Below the pieces are notes generated by a model that was not told where the DNA came from, searched no databases, and saw only the letters and a list, made by a program, of their open reading frames with translations. Positions 1-6,267 of a DNA stretch of 12,500 bases are shown one piece after another; positions within the stretch are counted from its first letter, which is position 1, and every line of letters begins with the position of its first letter. The stretch spans positions 375,001 through 387,500 of the forward strand of contig CAJNDS010000779.1 of the NCBI GenBank assembly GCA_905221605.1, in the 5' to 3' direction. Made by a program: the position numbers and the translations under genes. The DNA comes from Symbiodinium natans (taxonomy: Eukaryota > Sar > Dinophyceae > Suessiales > Symbiodiniaceae).

Positions 1-190
1 ACAGTGTCGCGACACTTCTGGTGGCTCTGCCAAGCCGTGACGACACAGACGGCCCCGTCCTTGTTTTTCGCTCTGTGATTCTTGTCGTGTGTAGGAGTTT
101 ATTCAAGTTTACTCAACTCTCCGTTCTTATTCTTCTTCTTTGAAGGGGGCACTTTTGCTCTGTGTTGAGGAGTGTCTGGCGCTGAGGGAG
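1..190. other. Non-coding leader region
   Basis: No open frame of useful length and no telomere-like units are visible here. The one structured feature is a perfect 14-bp palindrome at 3-16 (AGTGTCGCGACACT). The rest is T-rich sequence, including a TTCTTATTCTTCTTCTTTG run around 124-142, with no recognised motif. Confidence 0.6.
3..16. repeat. Perfect 14-bp palindrome
   Basis: AGTGTCGCGACACT reads the same on both strands and is centred on CGCG. It could be a dimeric protein-binding site or a chance palindrome. With no gene beside it and the window edge 2 bp away, no function can be assigned. Confidence 0.7.
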
Positions 191-470
191 TTCAGAAATT
201 TGGGGTTCAGGGCTGGGAGTCATTAAGGGCCTAGGGATTTGTATTCCGAGCTATCAGGTTCGGGGAGTTAGTCTCTGGGGCTTAGGCTTTGAAGCTTCAG
301 AGGGGTGTAAGGATCCTTTAGCTAACTAACGGTTTAGGGTTTAGGGTTTGGGGTTTGGGGTTTGAGGTTTGGGGATGTTTTTTTTTGCCACCCGCTTAGC
401 TGACCTCTCGGATTGGGGATGTTTGGGGTTTAGGGGTTTTAGGGTTTTTAGGGTTCTGTCAGGACTTAGC
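191..470 (+). repeat. Degenerate TTTAGGG-like tract, G-rich strand on top
   Basis: The tract holds many variants of the TTTAGGG heptamer on the plus strand. They become denser at 331-374, where GGTTTAGGG is followed by GGTTTGGGG copies, and again at 421-459. Spacing drifts from 7 to about 9 bases and single-base changes are common (TTTGGGG, TTTGAGG, TTTTAGGG). Open frames on both strands here, rich in GFRV and in NPKP residues, are simple translations of the repeat and not genes. The pattern fits an old interstitial telomere-type array that has decayed by substitution and slippage. Confidence 0.85.
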
Positions 471-560
471 GGAACTCTGCAACTGAAAGCCCCGAGTCCC
501 AAAGCTGAAACCCCGAACTCCAAAACCCTCCATCCCACGAGGCCTGAGGCCTAAGCCCAT
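471..560 (-). repeat. Degenerate CCCTAAA-like tract, opposite orientation
   Basis: AAAGCCCCGAGTCCC, AAACCCCGAACTCC and AAAACCCTCCATCCC are decayed CCCTAAA-type units on the plus strand, so the orientation is reversed from the tract ending near 470. A 14-mer at 527-540 (CCTCCATCCCACGA) recurs exactly at 847-860. Confidence 0.7.
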
Positions 561-944
561 AAACCGTCCAAGAAGCCTCTTCAAGAACCTTATAAAGCCC
601 CAGAGACTGCAAAACTCCTCAACTAAGGAACATCTCTTAAATTACAGCAGGGAACCCGAATTAGTCTGGCTTAAGGCATATTCGCGGGGCTCGGGGAGGA
701 CCTGGGAACCCGGTCCTGCCCAAAGAAGATGTTGTCAGCGACGGACACACCCCCGTTTGCGCCACTTGGAGCTGTGTAGCCTCTGCAAAAAACTGGCTGC
801 CCTGAACCCCAAACCCTGAGCCCTCAAAACTTCGGTTTCATCTCCTCCTCCATCCCACGACGTCTACAGCAAGATCACCCCAAGCCCTGAAAAAAACAAG
901 GAAAGCAAGGAAAGGAATTCCTGCCGGAAGCTTAAGGGTCTTCG
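561..944. other. Mostly unique non-coding spacer
   Basis: No supported gene lies in this spacer. A short C-rich telomere-like patch sits at 802-832 (GAACCCCAAACCCTGAGCC). The 14-mer CCTCCATCCCACGA at 847-860 repeats 527-540. An A-rich and purine-rich stretch runs from about 886 to 916. Everything else looks unique. Confidence 0.6.
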
Positions 945-1005
945 TGCTCACAGTTCAGGGTCTCGGAATTTGGGGTTTAGGATGGTTGAGGGTTTAGGGC
1001 TTGAC
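945..1005 (+). repeat. Degenerate TTTAGGG-like tract
   Basis: TTCAGGG, TTTGGGGTTTAGGATGG and GAGGGTTTAGGG are near-heptamer copies on the plus strand. The patch is short and flanked by unique sequence. Confidence 0.75.
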
Positions 1006-1065
1006 CTCCTGAAGCCGAAATCCGAAGCAAGCAAGTGCCTGTAAGTACTATCGGCTAGAAGCTGT

Positions 1066-1215
1066 TCCCTGAAACCCTGAACCCGAAACCCCTTAAACCC
1101 GAAACATCCCTAAACCCTAAACCCTTAAACGCTAAACCTTAATCCCTCAAGAATGCTGTAGACTCTTGTCCGGCTGCCCTTGAACCCTCTGGCTCCCAGC
1201 CCCACCCTCAACCGT
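1066..1215 (-). repeat. Degenerate CCCTAAA-like tract
   Basis: CCCTGAAACCCTGAACCCG, AAACCCCTTAAACCCG and CCCTAAACCCTAAACCC appear in succession at 1069-1130, with looser copies (CCCTTGAACCC, CCCCACCCTCAACC) to 1215. The best-preserved part, at 1110-1127, is two exact heptamers. Confidence 0.8.
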
Positions 1216-1440
1216 ACATGCCCCAATATAGGGACCTTAATCACATTAGAATCGGGTTTTGGGGTCTATTACGGTATGATATGCTATAGTTACAATAAGG
1301 AACCCTACAATAGTATTGGCAATTTCTTTAAGCCCCTAAATGAGTCACCCAGACATCTTCCACCGCACCCCCACCTTGTCGGCAGAAGGCTGAGTCTACG
1401 ACACAGGGCTGGAAGCTTGGAACCCAAATTTTCTGGCCTG
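1216..1440. other. Spacer with a TATAG-rich patch
   Basis: The stretch at 1265-1317 is AT-rich for this window and carries GGTATGATATGCTATAG, the first of four TAGTATA-flavoured patches (others near 2541, 5132 and 6480). No reading frame looks like a protein. Confidence 0.5.
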
Positions 1441-1486
1441 GGCCTAGGGTTTCATTGGGGTTAACCCTTGAACCCTGAACCCGACT
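1441..1486. repeat. Head-to-head telomere-like junction
   Basis: A G-rich unit pair (CCTAGGGTTTCATTGGGG) is followed at once by TTAACCC and then C-rich units (TTGAACCCTGAACCCG). The two orientations meet at GGTTAACC near 1459-1466. This arrangement is what a fusion of two telomere ends would leave, although chance drift of nearby degenerate units could also produce it. Confidence 0.6.
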
Positions 1487-1589
1487 CTAGACAATGAACT
1501 CGGAAACCAAGCGGCGCAATGTGCCGGTGGATGCAACGATGCTCAGCCAACTGACCTGTCACATGGAATCAGCGATACGATCACCCCTC
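1487..1589. other. Unique spacer
   Basis: Unique mixed-composition sequence with no visible repeat or frame of note. Confidence 0.5.
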
Positions 1590-1762
1590 GACCGTCTGAA
1601 ATCCTAAAGTCCTGACACCCTAAAGTTCCCTGAAGTTGTTTGCCCTAGACCCTGAACCCTAAACTCTACATTTGCCCTAAACCCCAACCTAAGCCCTAAG
1701 CCCGAACTTTTAAAACCCTAAACCCTAAACTAAACATTGAAACCTCAACCCCAAACCCTGCG
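1590..1762 (-). repeat. Degenerate CCCTAAA-like tract
   Basis: Many near-copies follow each other: CCTAAAGTCC, CCCTAAAGTTCCC, CCCTGAACCCTAAACTC, CCCTAAACCCCAACC and finally CCCTAAACCCTAAAC at 1716-1730. The density of units falls off at both ends. Confidence 0.85.
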
Positions 1763-1800
1763 AAAACGATACCGACCTCCGGTGCGCAGCCCAGCTCCTT

Positions 1801-2190
1801 TCTTGCTTAGGGTTTTGGGTTTCGTGCATTTCAGGTCTAGGGTTCAGGCTTCAGGGCTTTCGGCTTTAGTGCGTGTAGGGTTCAGGGTGTGGGTTTGGGT
1901 TTATGCTTTAGGAATGTCGGAGCACTGTTTAGGCTTATGGATTTAGGAATTTGAAGCTTGAAGGTTGCAGGATCTTGGCTTAAGGGCCGAAGATTATGAT
2001 TAAGGTTGGGCTCGCGGCGTGTAAAGTATCTTAAAGTCATTTGGGGCTTGTGCTCGGAGAGTTCTATGAAGTGTGGCAGTCTGGGAAATCAGGGCTCCGA
2101 AGTTAGGCTGTTTGAATTCATCCCAGAGGCTCGGGTTCGGAGGCTCATGGTGCAGGGTTGAAGGGCTTAGGGTTTTGGGTTTGGTGTTTA
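1801..2190 (+). repeat. Degenerate TTTAGGG-like tract
   Basis: Units such as TTAGGGTTTTGGGTTTCG (1807-1824), GTCTAGGGTTCAGGCTTCAGG (1833 on) and GGGTTTGGGTTTATGC recur to about 1960. They thin out through 1960-2150 and reappear at 2161-2193 (GGGCTTAGGGTTTTGGG). Open frames over this tract on either strand take their amino-acid bias from the repeat and are not called as genes. Confidence 0.75.
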
Positions 2191-2540
2191 GGGCTCTGTC
2201 GGACTTGCGTCTGCCAAGAAACGAAGCGTATAGACGACATGACAATAAGCTTCTACTTAGGCAGGCGCGAAAACCTTTCGGCTTTACACGAGAAGTTAAA
2301 TGCAGTGCTGCAGAATGGTCCTTAACATATCGAGTCCGCGCAGGAGCACAAACATGAAGGATTAAAGAGGGGTTGACATTTTGAAAATGTAGTCGTTCCA
2401 GCATATTGGCACGGGAAAGTACAAGCTTTTCTAGATGGAGACGAACCTCTAGCATGGTCAGGAGGCAAAAGGTTTTGTCTCATGCTGTCAGCACTCATCC
2501 GGTGCCATCGTTCCCACGGAAGGCAAGAAGCACGGTTGAC
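2191..2540. other. Unique spacer, no gene supported
   Basis: Sequence from about 2200 lacks telomere-like units. A minus-strand frame opens with ATG at 2455 and runs to 2000 (151 codons), but its second half is translated telomere-like repeat (NTKPKTL). A plus-strand frame at 2205-2357 is also open. Neither shows a domain, so both are noted without a gene call. Confidence 0.45.
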
Positions 2541-2620
2541 ATATAATCTACTATAATATACCTATAGTATTCGATAATTTTATACTAGAAAAATACTATA
2601 GTATCACAGAATGTACTATC
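2541..2620. repeat. AT-rich patch with 10-bp inverted repeat
   Basis: CTATAGTATT at 2562-2571 is the exact reverse complement of AATACTATAG at 2592-2601, with a 20-base AT-rich loop. ATACTATAGTAT at 2593-2604 is itself a palindrome. The surrounding 80 bases are about four-fifths A+T. This is the strongest of the TAGTATA-type patches in the window. Confidence 0.75.
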
Positions 2621-2707
2621 AGTGCGACAGGAAGAGGCTTCAAAGGTTTGTTGTTCCCACTGCAGCTAGCTGCGCTTACGTCGAGCAGCAGAGATTCAGA
2701 GCATGCT

Positions 2708-2935
2708 TCATGCATCTGCACGAAGACTGGAGAGCTCAGGCACGAGTTCAATCAACTCGACAGCACTGTAAAGCTGATTCTTAAAGGCCTGGTTCTTTTC
2801 AGCAGCAATGGCCGTTTGTCTGGCAGCGAGCCTCTCACAAATTTGCTGAATATCTGGTATTGATGGGGAGCCCGAAGGCAGAAGACAAGGGCTTAGCAGG
2901 AGGAAGCCTGCAATGACAAATCGAATCCGTGGCAT
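2708..2935 (-). CDS. Small hypothetical protein with signal-peptide-like start
   Basis: This minus-strand frame of 75 codons starts at the ATG at 2935. The translation begins MPRIR, continues with a hydrophobic stretch (FVIAGFLLLSPCLL) and then a small-residue region (PSGS). That layout resembles a secretory signal peptide with a plausible cleavage near residue 23. The remainder (IPDIQQICERLAAR and on to LVPELSSL) is charged and leucine-spaced like an amphipathic helix. No family is recognised. The start lies inside tandem unit A. Unit B carries the same MPR start but has lost the hydrophobic stretch through a gap of about 26 bases. The ATG at 2977 would add 14 residues shared by both units. 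The region 2926-2935 is also open on the plus strand, so this may be chance. It could be an exon or a decayed gene end. Confidence 0.25.
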   Translation of the reverse strand: MPRIRFVIAGFLLLSPCLLPSGSPSIPDIQQICERLAARQTAIAAEKNQAFKNQLYSAVELIELVPELSSLRADA

Positions 2936-3093
2936 TGTTCGGACTACACTGAAGTTCAGAGTCCTCTTGCCAGGCACGCTAAATGAGTTTCCTGGAGAGG
3001 ATGAGAAACTTCCACAAATCTTTGCCAGTTGTCTCGCACGGCTTCAAAACCGTCCTTGCCACCCTTTTGCAAAAAGGTAAGGAAATCTCCATC
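2836..3093. repeat. Tandem unit A (258 bp)
   Basis: This is the first copy of a two-unit direct tandem repeat. It begins CACAAATTTGCTGAATATC and runs through GTGGCATTGTTC (2929), a block with CCTCTTGCCAGGCACG and a segment ending GCAAAAAGGTAAGG. Unit B matches most of it. Unit A has about 26 extra bases around 2896-2922 and lacks about 4 bases near 3053. The plus-strand frame over 2927-3078 and several minus-strand frames are open, but no frame stays open through both units. Confidence 0.85.
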
Positions 3094-3331
3094 CACAAAT
3101 TTGCCGAATATCTGGTATTAATCTGGAGTCCGAAGTCAGAAGAAGAGGGCTCTCGAACCCGTGGCATTGTTCCGAGTACATTGAAGTTCAGAGTCCTCTT
3201 GCCAGGCACCTTAAAGGAGTTTACTGGAGAGGTTGAGAAACTTCCACAAATCTTTGCCAGCTGTGTCGCACGGCTTCAAAAACGAGAGTCTTTGCCACTC
3301 TTTCGCAAAAAGGTAACGAAATCTCCATCCA
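3094..3331. repeat. Tandem unit B (238 bp)
   Basis: Second copy, starting CACAAATTTGCCGAATATC directly after unit A and ending at CTCCATCCAT, where similarity to the A/B junction stops. By eye it matches unit A at roughly nine of ten aligned positions apart from the indels. On the plus strand a conserved run in both units reads LPQIFASC followed by ARLQ. On the minus strand both can be read as FEAVR followed by WQRFVEVS. Which frame, if any, was ever coding cannot be settled by eye. Confidence 0.85.
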
Positions 3332-3393
3332 TGTAGTGAAAGATCGTGAAAGGACCTTTGCCGGGAAAATCATCAAGATTCTATTTGGTACAG

Positions 3394-3633
3394 AGAGAAA
3401 AGGATGTGGTAGTCCTTATCTTCGCCACCACACCCCAACGTGGCAGTGCGACAGGCAGGTTTGGACCATTCAAACTAAAGCCCTTTCTCCGAGTAGTGCA
3501 AGCATACAATCCCCCACAGTGGGTTTGGGGAATGCATCGCACAATCAATAAGATGAGAAGTCACAGTGATCAGAAAGAAGCACTTGTGGATTTCGCTGAG
3601 ATGATATCCAGGTCTCTAGCAAAATGGCAATAG
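3394..3633 (+). CDS. Hypothetical open frame, possibly a single exon
   Basis: This frame has no stop for about 80 codons and has protein-like composition, including KLKPFLRVVQAYNPP, a WVWGMHR segment and a charged leucine-bearing C-terminus ending SRSLAKWQ before TGA. It lacks an ATG for the first 47 codons; the frame is open back to 3340, after TAG and TGA at 3334-3339. Acceptor-like sequence (TTCTATTTGGTACAG) ends at 3393, so I place a possible exon start at 3394. No domain is recognised. A real exon would need a partner upstream, and the neighbouring tandem units show AAAAAG|GTAAGG and AAAAAG|GTAACG donor-like sites. It may equally be chance. Confidence 0.22.
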   Translation, partial: REKDVVVLIFATTPQRGSATGRFGPFKLKPFLRVVQAYNPPQWVWGMHRTINKMRSHSDQKEALVDFAEMISRSLAKWQ

Positions 3634-3639
3634 ACAGTT

Positions 3640-3896
3640 GAACCTGGCCCCAATTTTCAACCAACTCAGACGCGTCGTAACCATACAGTGCTGCGCACAG
3701 GGCCGCAAGGCTCGGGGTGTGTAGTTTAAGCCTCAGCCGTCCAAGTCTCAAACTTGGACCATCCGCTTCCGGTTGTCAGTGGCAACTCCTCTTGACCGTC
3801 GCCGTGGAAAAGCAGAGTGGCAGAGCCTCAGAGCTGTGGTCCCGAACTCTTTTTGCTATCAGCCAGCTCCAACGCAGGCCCATATCGAATCATAGG
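3640..3896. other. Unique spacer
   Basis: No telomere-like units and no convincing frame. The last 20 bases carry one copy of a 22-bp repeat (3878-3899) described separately. Confidence 0.5.
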
Positions 3897-3993
3897 CTCG
3901 GGTTTAGGGTCTAGGGTTTAGGGTGCCGCACTAGTTTGGGGACCGACAAAGGGACCCCAATGTAGAGAAATGCCCACATCGAATCACAGACTC
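3878..3993. repeat. 22-bp direct repeat pair, 94 bp apart
   Basis: GCCCATATCGAATCATAGG at 3878 and GCCCACATCGAATCACAGA at 3972 extend to CTC in each case and match at 19 of 22 bases. The spacer holds a TTTAGGG-like patch (3900-3923). This may be a duplication into which telomere-like sequence was inserted. Confidence 0.65.
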
Positions 3994-4100
3994 TGCAATG
4001 CGGAGTCGAGCCCTTGCTGTTCCTTTTGGGGGAGATCTAGGGTTTGAGGGTTAGGGTTCCCCTTTTCGGGTTCAGGGTTTAGGCTTTAGGGTTCCTGCAT
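3897..4100 (+). repeat. Degenerate TTTAGGG-like patches
   Basis: Units cluster at 3900-3923 (GGGTTTAGGGTCTAGGG) and 4037-4093 (TAGGGTTTGAGGGTTAGGG, then TTCAGGGTTTAGGC). Between them, at 3925-4030, is unique sequence. Confidence 0.75.
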
Positions 4101-4225
4101 ACCGCTGCACGCTCCTGATTGGTACGCGGCCTGCTTCCGGAAACGCGCAGAACCTCTATGAGACCGTTGTAGAAACCCTTACAAAAACCCTGACAAGATC
4201 CCAATCATCATTGCATGTATGAGGG
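4101..4225. other. Unique spacer
   Basis: Mixed-composition sequence with a few loose C-rich units (AACCCTTACAAAAACCCTG at 4174-4192). No frame or motif is supported. Confidence 0.45.
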
Positions 4226-4375
4226 ATGAAGGCTGTAGGGTTCGATGAAAACCCGGAACCCTGAAGCCCGACAGCTACTGTGGGAGCCCAAGAAAGGCAC
4301 CGAAATGCGAAGTGTTGAAGAGAACACGCAGAGAAAAAAACCCAAACCCAAGGCCCCAGACTCTTAAACCTCAAG
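4226..4375 (-). repeat. Sparse CCCTAAA-like tract
   Basis: Scattered derivatives (AAACCCGGAACCCTGAAGCC, then AAAACCCAAACCCAAGGCC near 4336) indicate heavily decayed C-rich repeat. The minus-strand open frame across it is not considered real. Confidence 0.5.
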
Positions 4376-4480
4376 CAGTCAGCTGTAGCTCAGCACATCC
4401 GCGGCCACCGTGACGACGGAAGCCAGGCTCACACCTGTCGCCTGGCGCGGGGTGGTCCCCTGCAAAAAAATAGGGATCCC
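4376..4480. other. Unique GC-rich spacer
   Basis: GTAGCTCAGC at 4385-4394 recalls a tRNA D-arm, but no matching TTC arm or acceptor stem follows. Nothing else is recognised. Confidence 0.5.
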
Positions 4481-4700
4481 GAAACATAACCTCAATTGAT
4501 CCCTCAACATGGTATTCACATGCGAAACCCTAAACCACAACCCTGATTCCCAAACGCCTAAAGTTAAGGCTAGAGTTTTAGGGTCTTGCGGTTTTTGTAT
4601 TTGGGTTTAGAGCTTTGGGGTTTTAAGTTTTGCGGTTTGGGGCTTTCAGGGTTTAGGGTTTTGGGGTTTAGGATTTTGGGGTTTTGGGCTCTGGGTTTGC
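4481..4700. repeat. Back-to-back telomere-like tracts of opposite orientation
   Basis: C-rich units run to about 4560 (AAACCCTAAACCACAACCC at 4525-4543). G-rich units start right after (TAGAGTTTTAGGGTCTTGC at 4570-4588) and continue to 4697 with GGGTTTAGGGTTTTGGGG at 4648-4665. The C-then-G order is tail-to-tail, the reverse of the junction at 1441-1486. Confidence 0.75.
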
Positions 4701-4939
4701 TGTGGGATGCCGGATAGGCGAAAGCATCTGGCGACATCGTGAATATTTCTGGACATGTTTCTAGACATGATGTCCACAAATCTTTCTGCAAATGCTTTCC
4801 CCAAATATCTGTGCAACAGCTGCAAGTTCCTTGGGTTTAGACTCAGTTTTGTGGAAATGTTTCTGGCCAAACATGTTTCCGAACACATTTCCACAATGCT
4901 TCTGAAAATGATTTCTGTCGGCTCTGTGGAGACCCAAGA
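4701..4939. other. Palindrome-rich block with recurring ACATGTTTC motif
   Basis: This block is free of telomere-like units apart from one GGGTTTAGAC near 4834. It repeats short related motifs: GGACATGTTTC (4751), AAACATGTTTCC (4869) and GGAAATGTTTC (4853). TGTGGAAATGT at 4850-4860 pairs with ACATTTCCACA at 4885-4895. GGACAT at 4751-4756 pairs with ATGTCC at 4770-4775. AAACATGTTT at 4869-4878 is a perfect palindrome. Minus-strand frames here are open for 80 to 100 codons, but their repeated FGNMFGQKHF-like residues follow from the motif. Confidence 0.55.
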
Positions 4940-5060
4940 AACCCTCAAACCATCTCAATGCCCAAAACCCTAAAGCCCTACAGGAACCCCCCCCCCCCCA
5001 AAAAAAAAAAAAAAAAAAAGAACCCCACCAAATTCTAGACAAACCCCAAACGGATCTGTG
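4940..5060 (-). repeat. CCCTAAA-like remnants around a C13-A20 run
   Basis: Degenerate C-rich units flank a homopolymer junction: 13 C at 4987-4999 followed directly by 20 A at 5000-5019. On the complementary strand this is T20 followed by G13. Homopolymer lengths are prone to sequencing error. Confidence 0.75.
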
Positions 5061-5234
5061 CCTAGCGGACAGCCTGGCCTGGTGGGCAGTGATCTCACAC
5101 TCGAAGGAGAAGGCCTCCAGGCTTGGAAGTTTGATATAGTACGGTAAAGTTAGTATAGTATAGCACAGTATGTTAGTAATGTACTGTGCGAAACTGTAGC
5201 AACCATACCACGAAGACTTCGAAGGATTTCGTAG
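5061..5234. repeat. Spacer with TAGTATA patch and 8-bp stem
   Basis: TTAGTATAGTATAGCACAG at 5150-5168 is a TAGTATA-type patch. GCACAGTA at 5163-5170 is the reverse complement of TACTGTGC at 5182-5189, with an 11-base loop. The left part (5061-5130) is unique sequence. Confidence 0.6.
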
Positions 5235-5350
5235 TGTGTAGTAGGGTTTTGGGGATTTCTTAGGATGCATGTCTTTTACGGTCGTTAAGGGGTTTCAGGG
5301 TAAGGCATGGTAGGATTTCGGGTCTTGGGCTTGGGGTTTGGTGCAGGCAT
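5235..5350 (+). repeat. Degenerate TTTAGGG-like tract
   Basis: GTAGGGTTTTGGGG (5240), AGGGGTTTCAGGG (5288) and GGGCTTGGGGTTTGG (5326) are G-rich derivatives with wide spacing. Confidence 0.65.
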
Positions 5351-5399
5351 GCCCGGATTCTAGGTGTTTTGCACCAGGTCTGCTCCGTCGAAAGCCACC

Positions 5400-5510
5400 G
5401 AACCTCAGAACAAAAGCCTGTAGACCTAAACCCCAAAAGCCCGAAAGCCTGGTCACCCAAAGTCTTGCAGACCTAAGTCCCAAGCCGGCTTTCACCCCCA
5501 AAAGATCCTG
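5400..5510 (-). repeat. Degenerate CCCTAAA-like tract
   Basis: GACCTAAACCCCAAAAGCCCG at 5422 on and later CCTAAGTCCCAAGCCGG are C-rich derivatives, reversed relative to the tracts on both sides. Confidence 0.6.
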
Positions 5511-5529
5511 ATCTGACAGTTCAGTGTCT

Positions 5530-5620
5530 ACGTCAGTTCAGGGTTTAGGGCTTAGGGTTCGGGTTTTGCATGTCTCATGTCGGGTTTGGGTTTAGGGTTT
5601 CGGGTTCTGGTTGCCAGATT
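5530..5620 (+). repeat. Degenerate TTTAGGG-like tract
   Basis: TTCAGGGTTTAGGGCTTAGG at 5536-5555 and GGGTTTGGGTTTAGGG at 5582-5597 are well-preserved units, with GGGTTTCGGG after them. Confidence 0.8.
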
Positions 5621-5639
5621 AGGAGCTCGCTACAGATCG

Positions 5640-5800
5640 CAAGCCCGAAGCCCTGAACACCACAACCCCGCGTCTGCAGGTCTCCCCTGTTGCTCGAAGC
5701 CTGCGCACGCACGCCGCGTCTTGCGAAACCCAAGCCCTTAGCACCAAATACTCCTCAACCCCTCAACCCTAGACCCTAAACCCTCAACCCCCAAAATCCA
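5640..5800 (-). repeat. Degenerate CCCTAAA-like tract
   Basis: Loose units at 5640-5670 (AAGCCCTGAACACC) are followed by a denser group at 5727-5793 (CCTCAACCCCTCAACCCTAG, then CCCTAAACCCTCAACCCC). Confidence 0.75.
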
Positions 5801-6267
5801 TAAATCCACACGAGCAGCCCTGCACCTGAAAAGCCTGTCGGAAAAGCAAAGAACCGCAAATTCTCAACCCAACACCCCAGGACATCCAACAAAAAAAGCC
5901 CTTAAGGCCCAAAGCAAAGAGAAGGAACCCAAGGATGACCTCCACGGGCTTGCTCCGCCCAGACATGTAGCTGATCTCTCCTGCGGGCGTCTTTAAATCT
6001 TGTTGTGTGCTTCGCTCTGCTGCTTTTTGATTTGTTTTCGCCGTGTTGCGTCCTTGATCTTCTTTGGTAGGAGATTTCTGTTCGGGCCTGAGGAGATGGA
6101 TTTGGCAGATGTGGATACAAACGCTGCTTGTCTTTATGGGCCAACTGAAGAACGGTGGTAGCTGCTCGAAACAAGCTTGCAATGCAGCCACTTTCATAAG
6201 CGCACCCAACAGGGGCGAAGCCGCGAAGCAACACCTTCCGAATCGCCTGACCCTCAAAGATGCACAC
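5801..6267. other. Mostly unique spacer, no gene supported
   Basis: A minus-strand frame of 157 codons (6257 to 5784) is open but begins with TTG. Its 3' end is translated CCCTAAA-like repeat, and its cysteine- and phenylalanine-rich middle shows no known motif. An overlapping second minus-strand frame (6270-5902) is also open, which suggests low stop density and not selection. I do not call a gene. Confidence 0.45.

Noticed and set aside
341-554. Open frames on both strands with GFRV and NPKP residues
   Set aside because: They are translations of TTTAGGG-type repeat, where stop codons are rare in several frames. No non-repeat protein sequence is present.
4380-4460. tRNA-like start (GTAGCTCAGC)
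   Set aside because: No anticodon arm, TTC arm or acceptor stem could be folded around it.
4570-4948. Minus-strand frames with NPKTLNPE and NPKPQNPKP residues
   Set aside because: The C-terminal part is translated telomere-like repeat, and the rest is the ACATGTTTC block. No independent evidence of a gene.
4761-5270. 169-codon minus-strand frame
   Set aside because: It includes a phenylalanine and glycine run that is the T20G13 homopolymer, and crosses both telomere-like repeat and the palindrome block.
5784-6257. 157-codon minus-strand frame
   Set aside because: Starts with TTG, ends in CCCTAAA-like repeat, has an overlapping open frame, and shows no domain.
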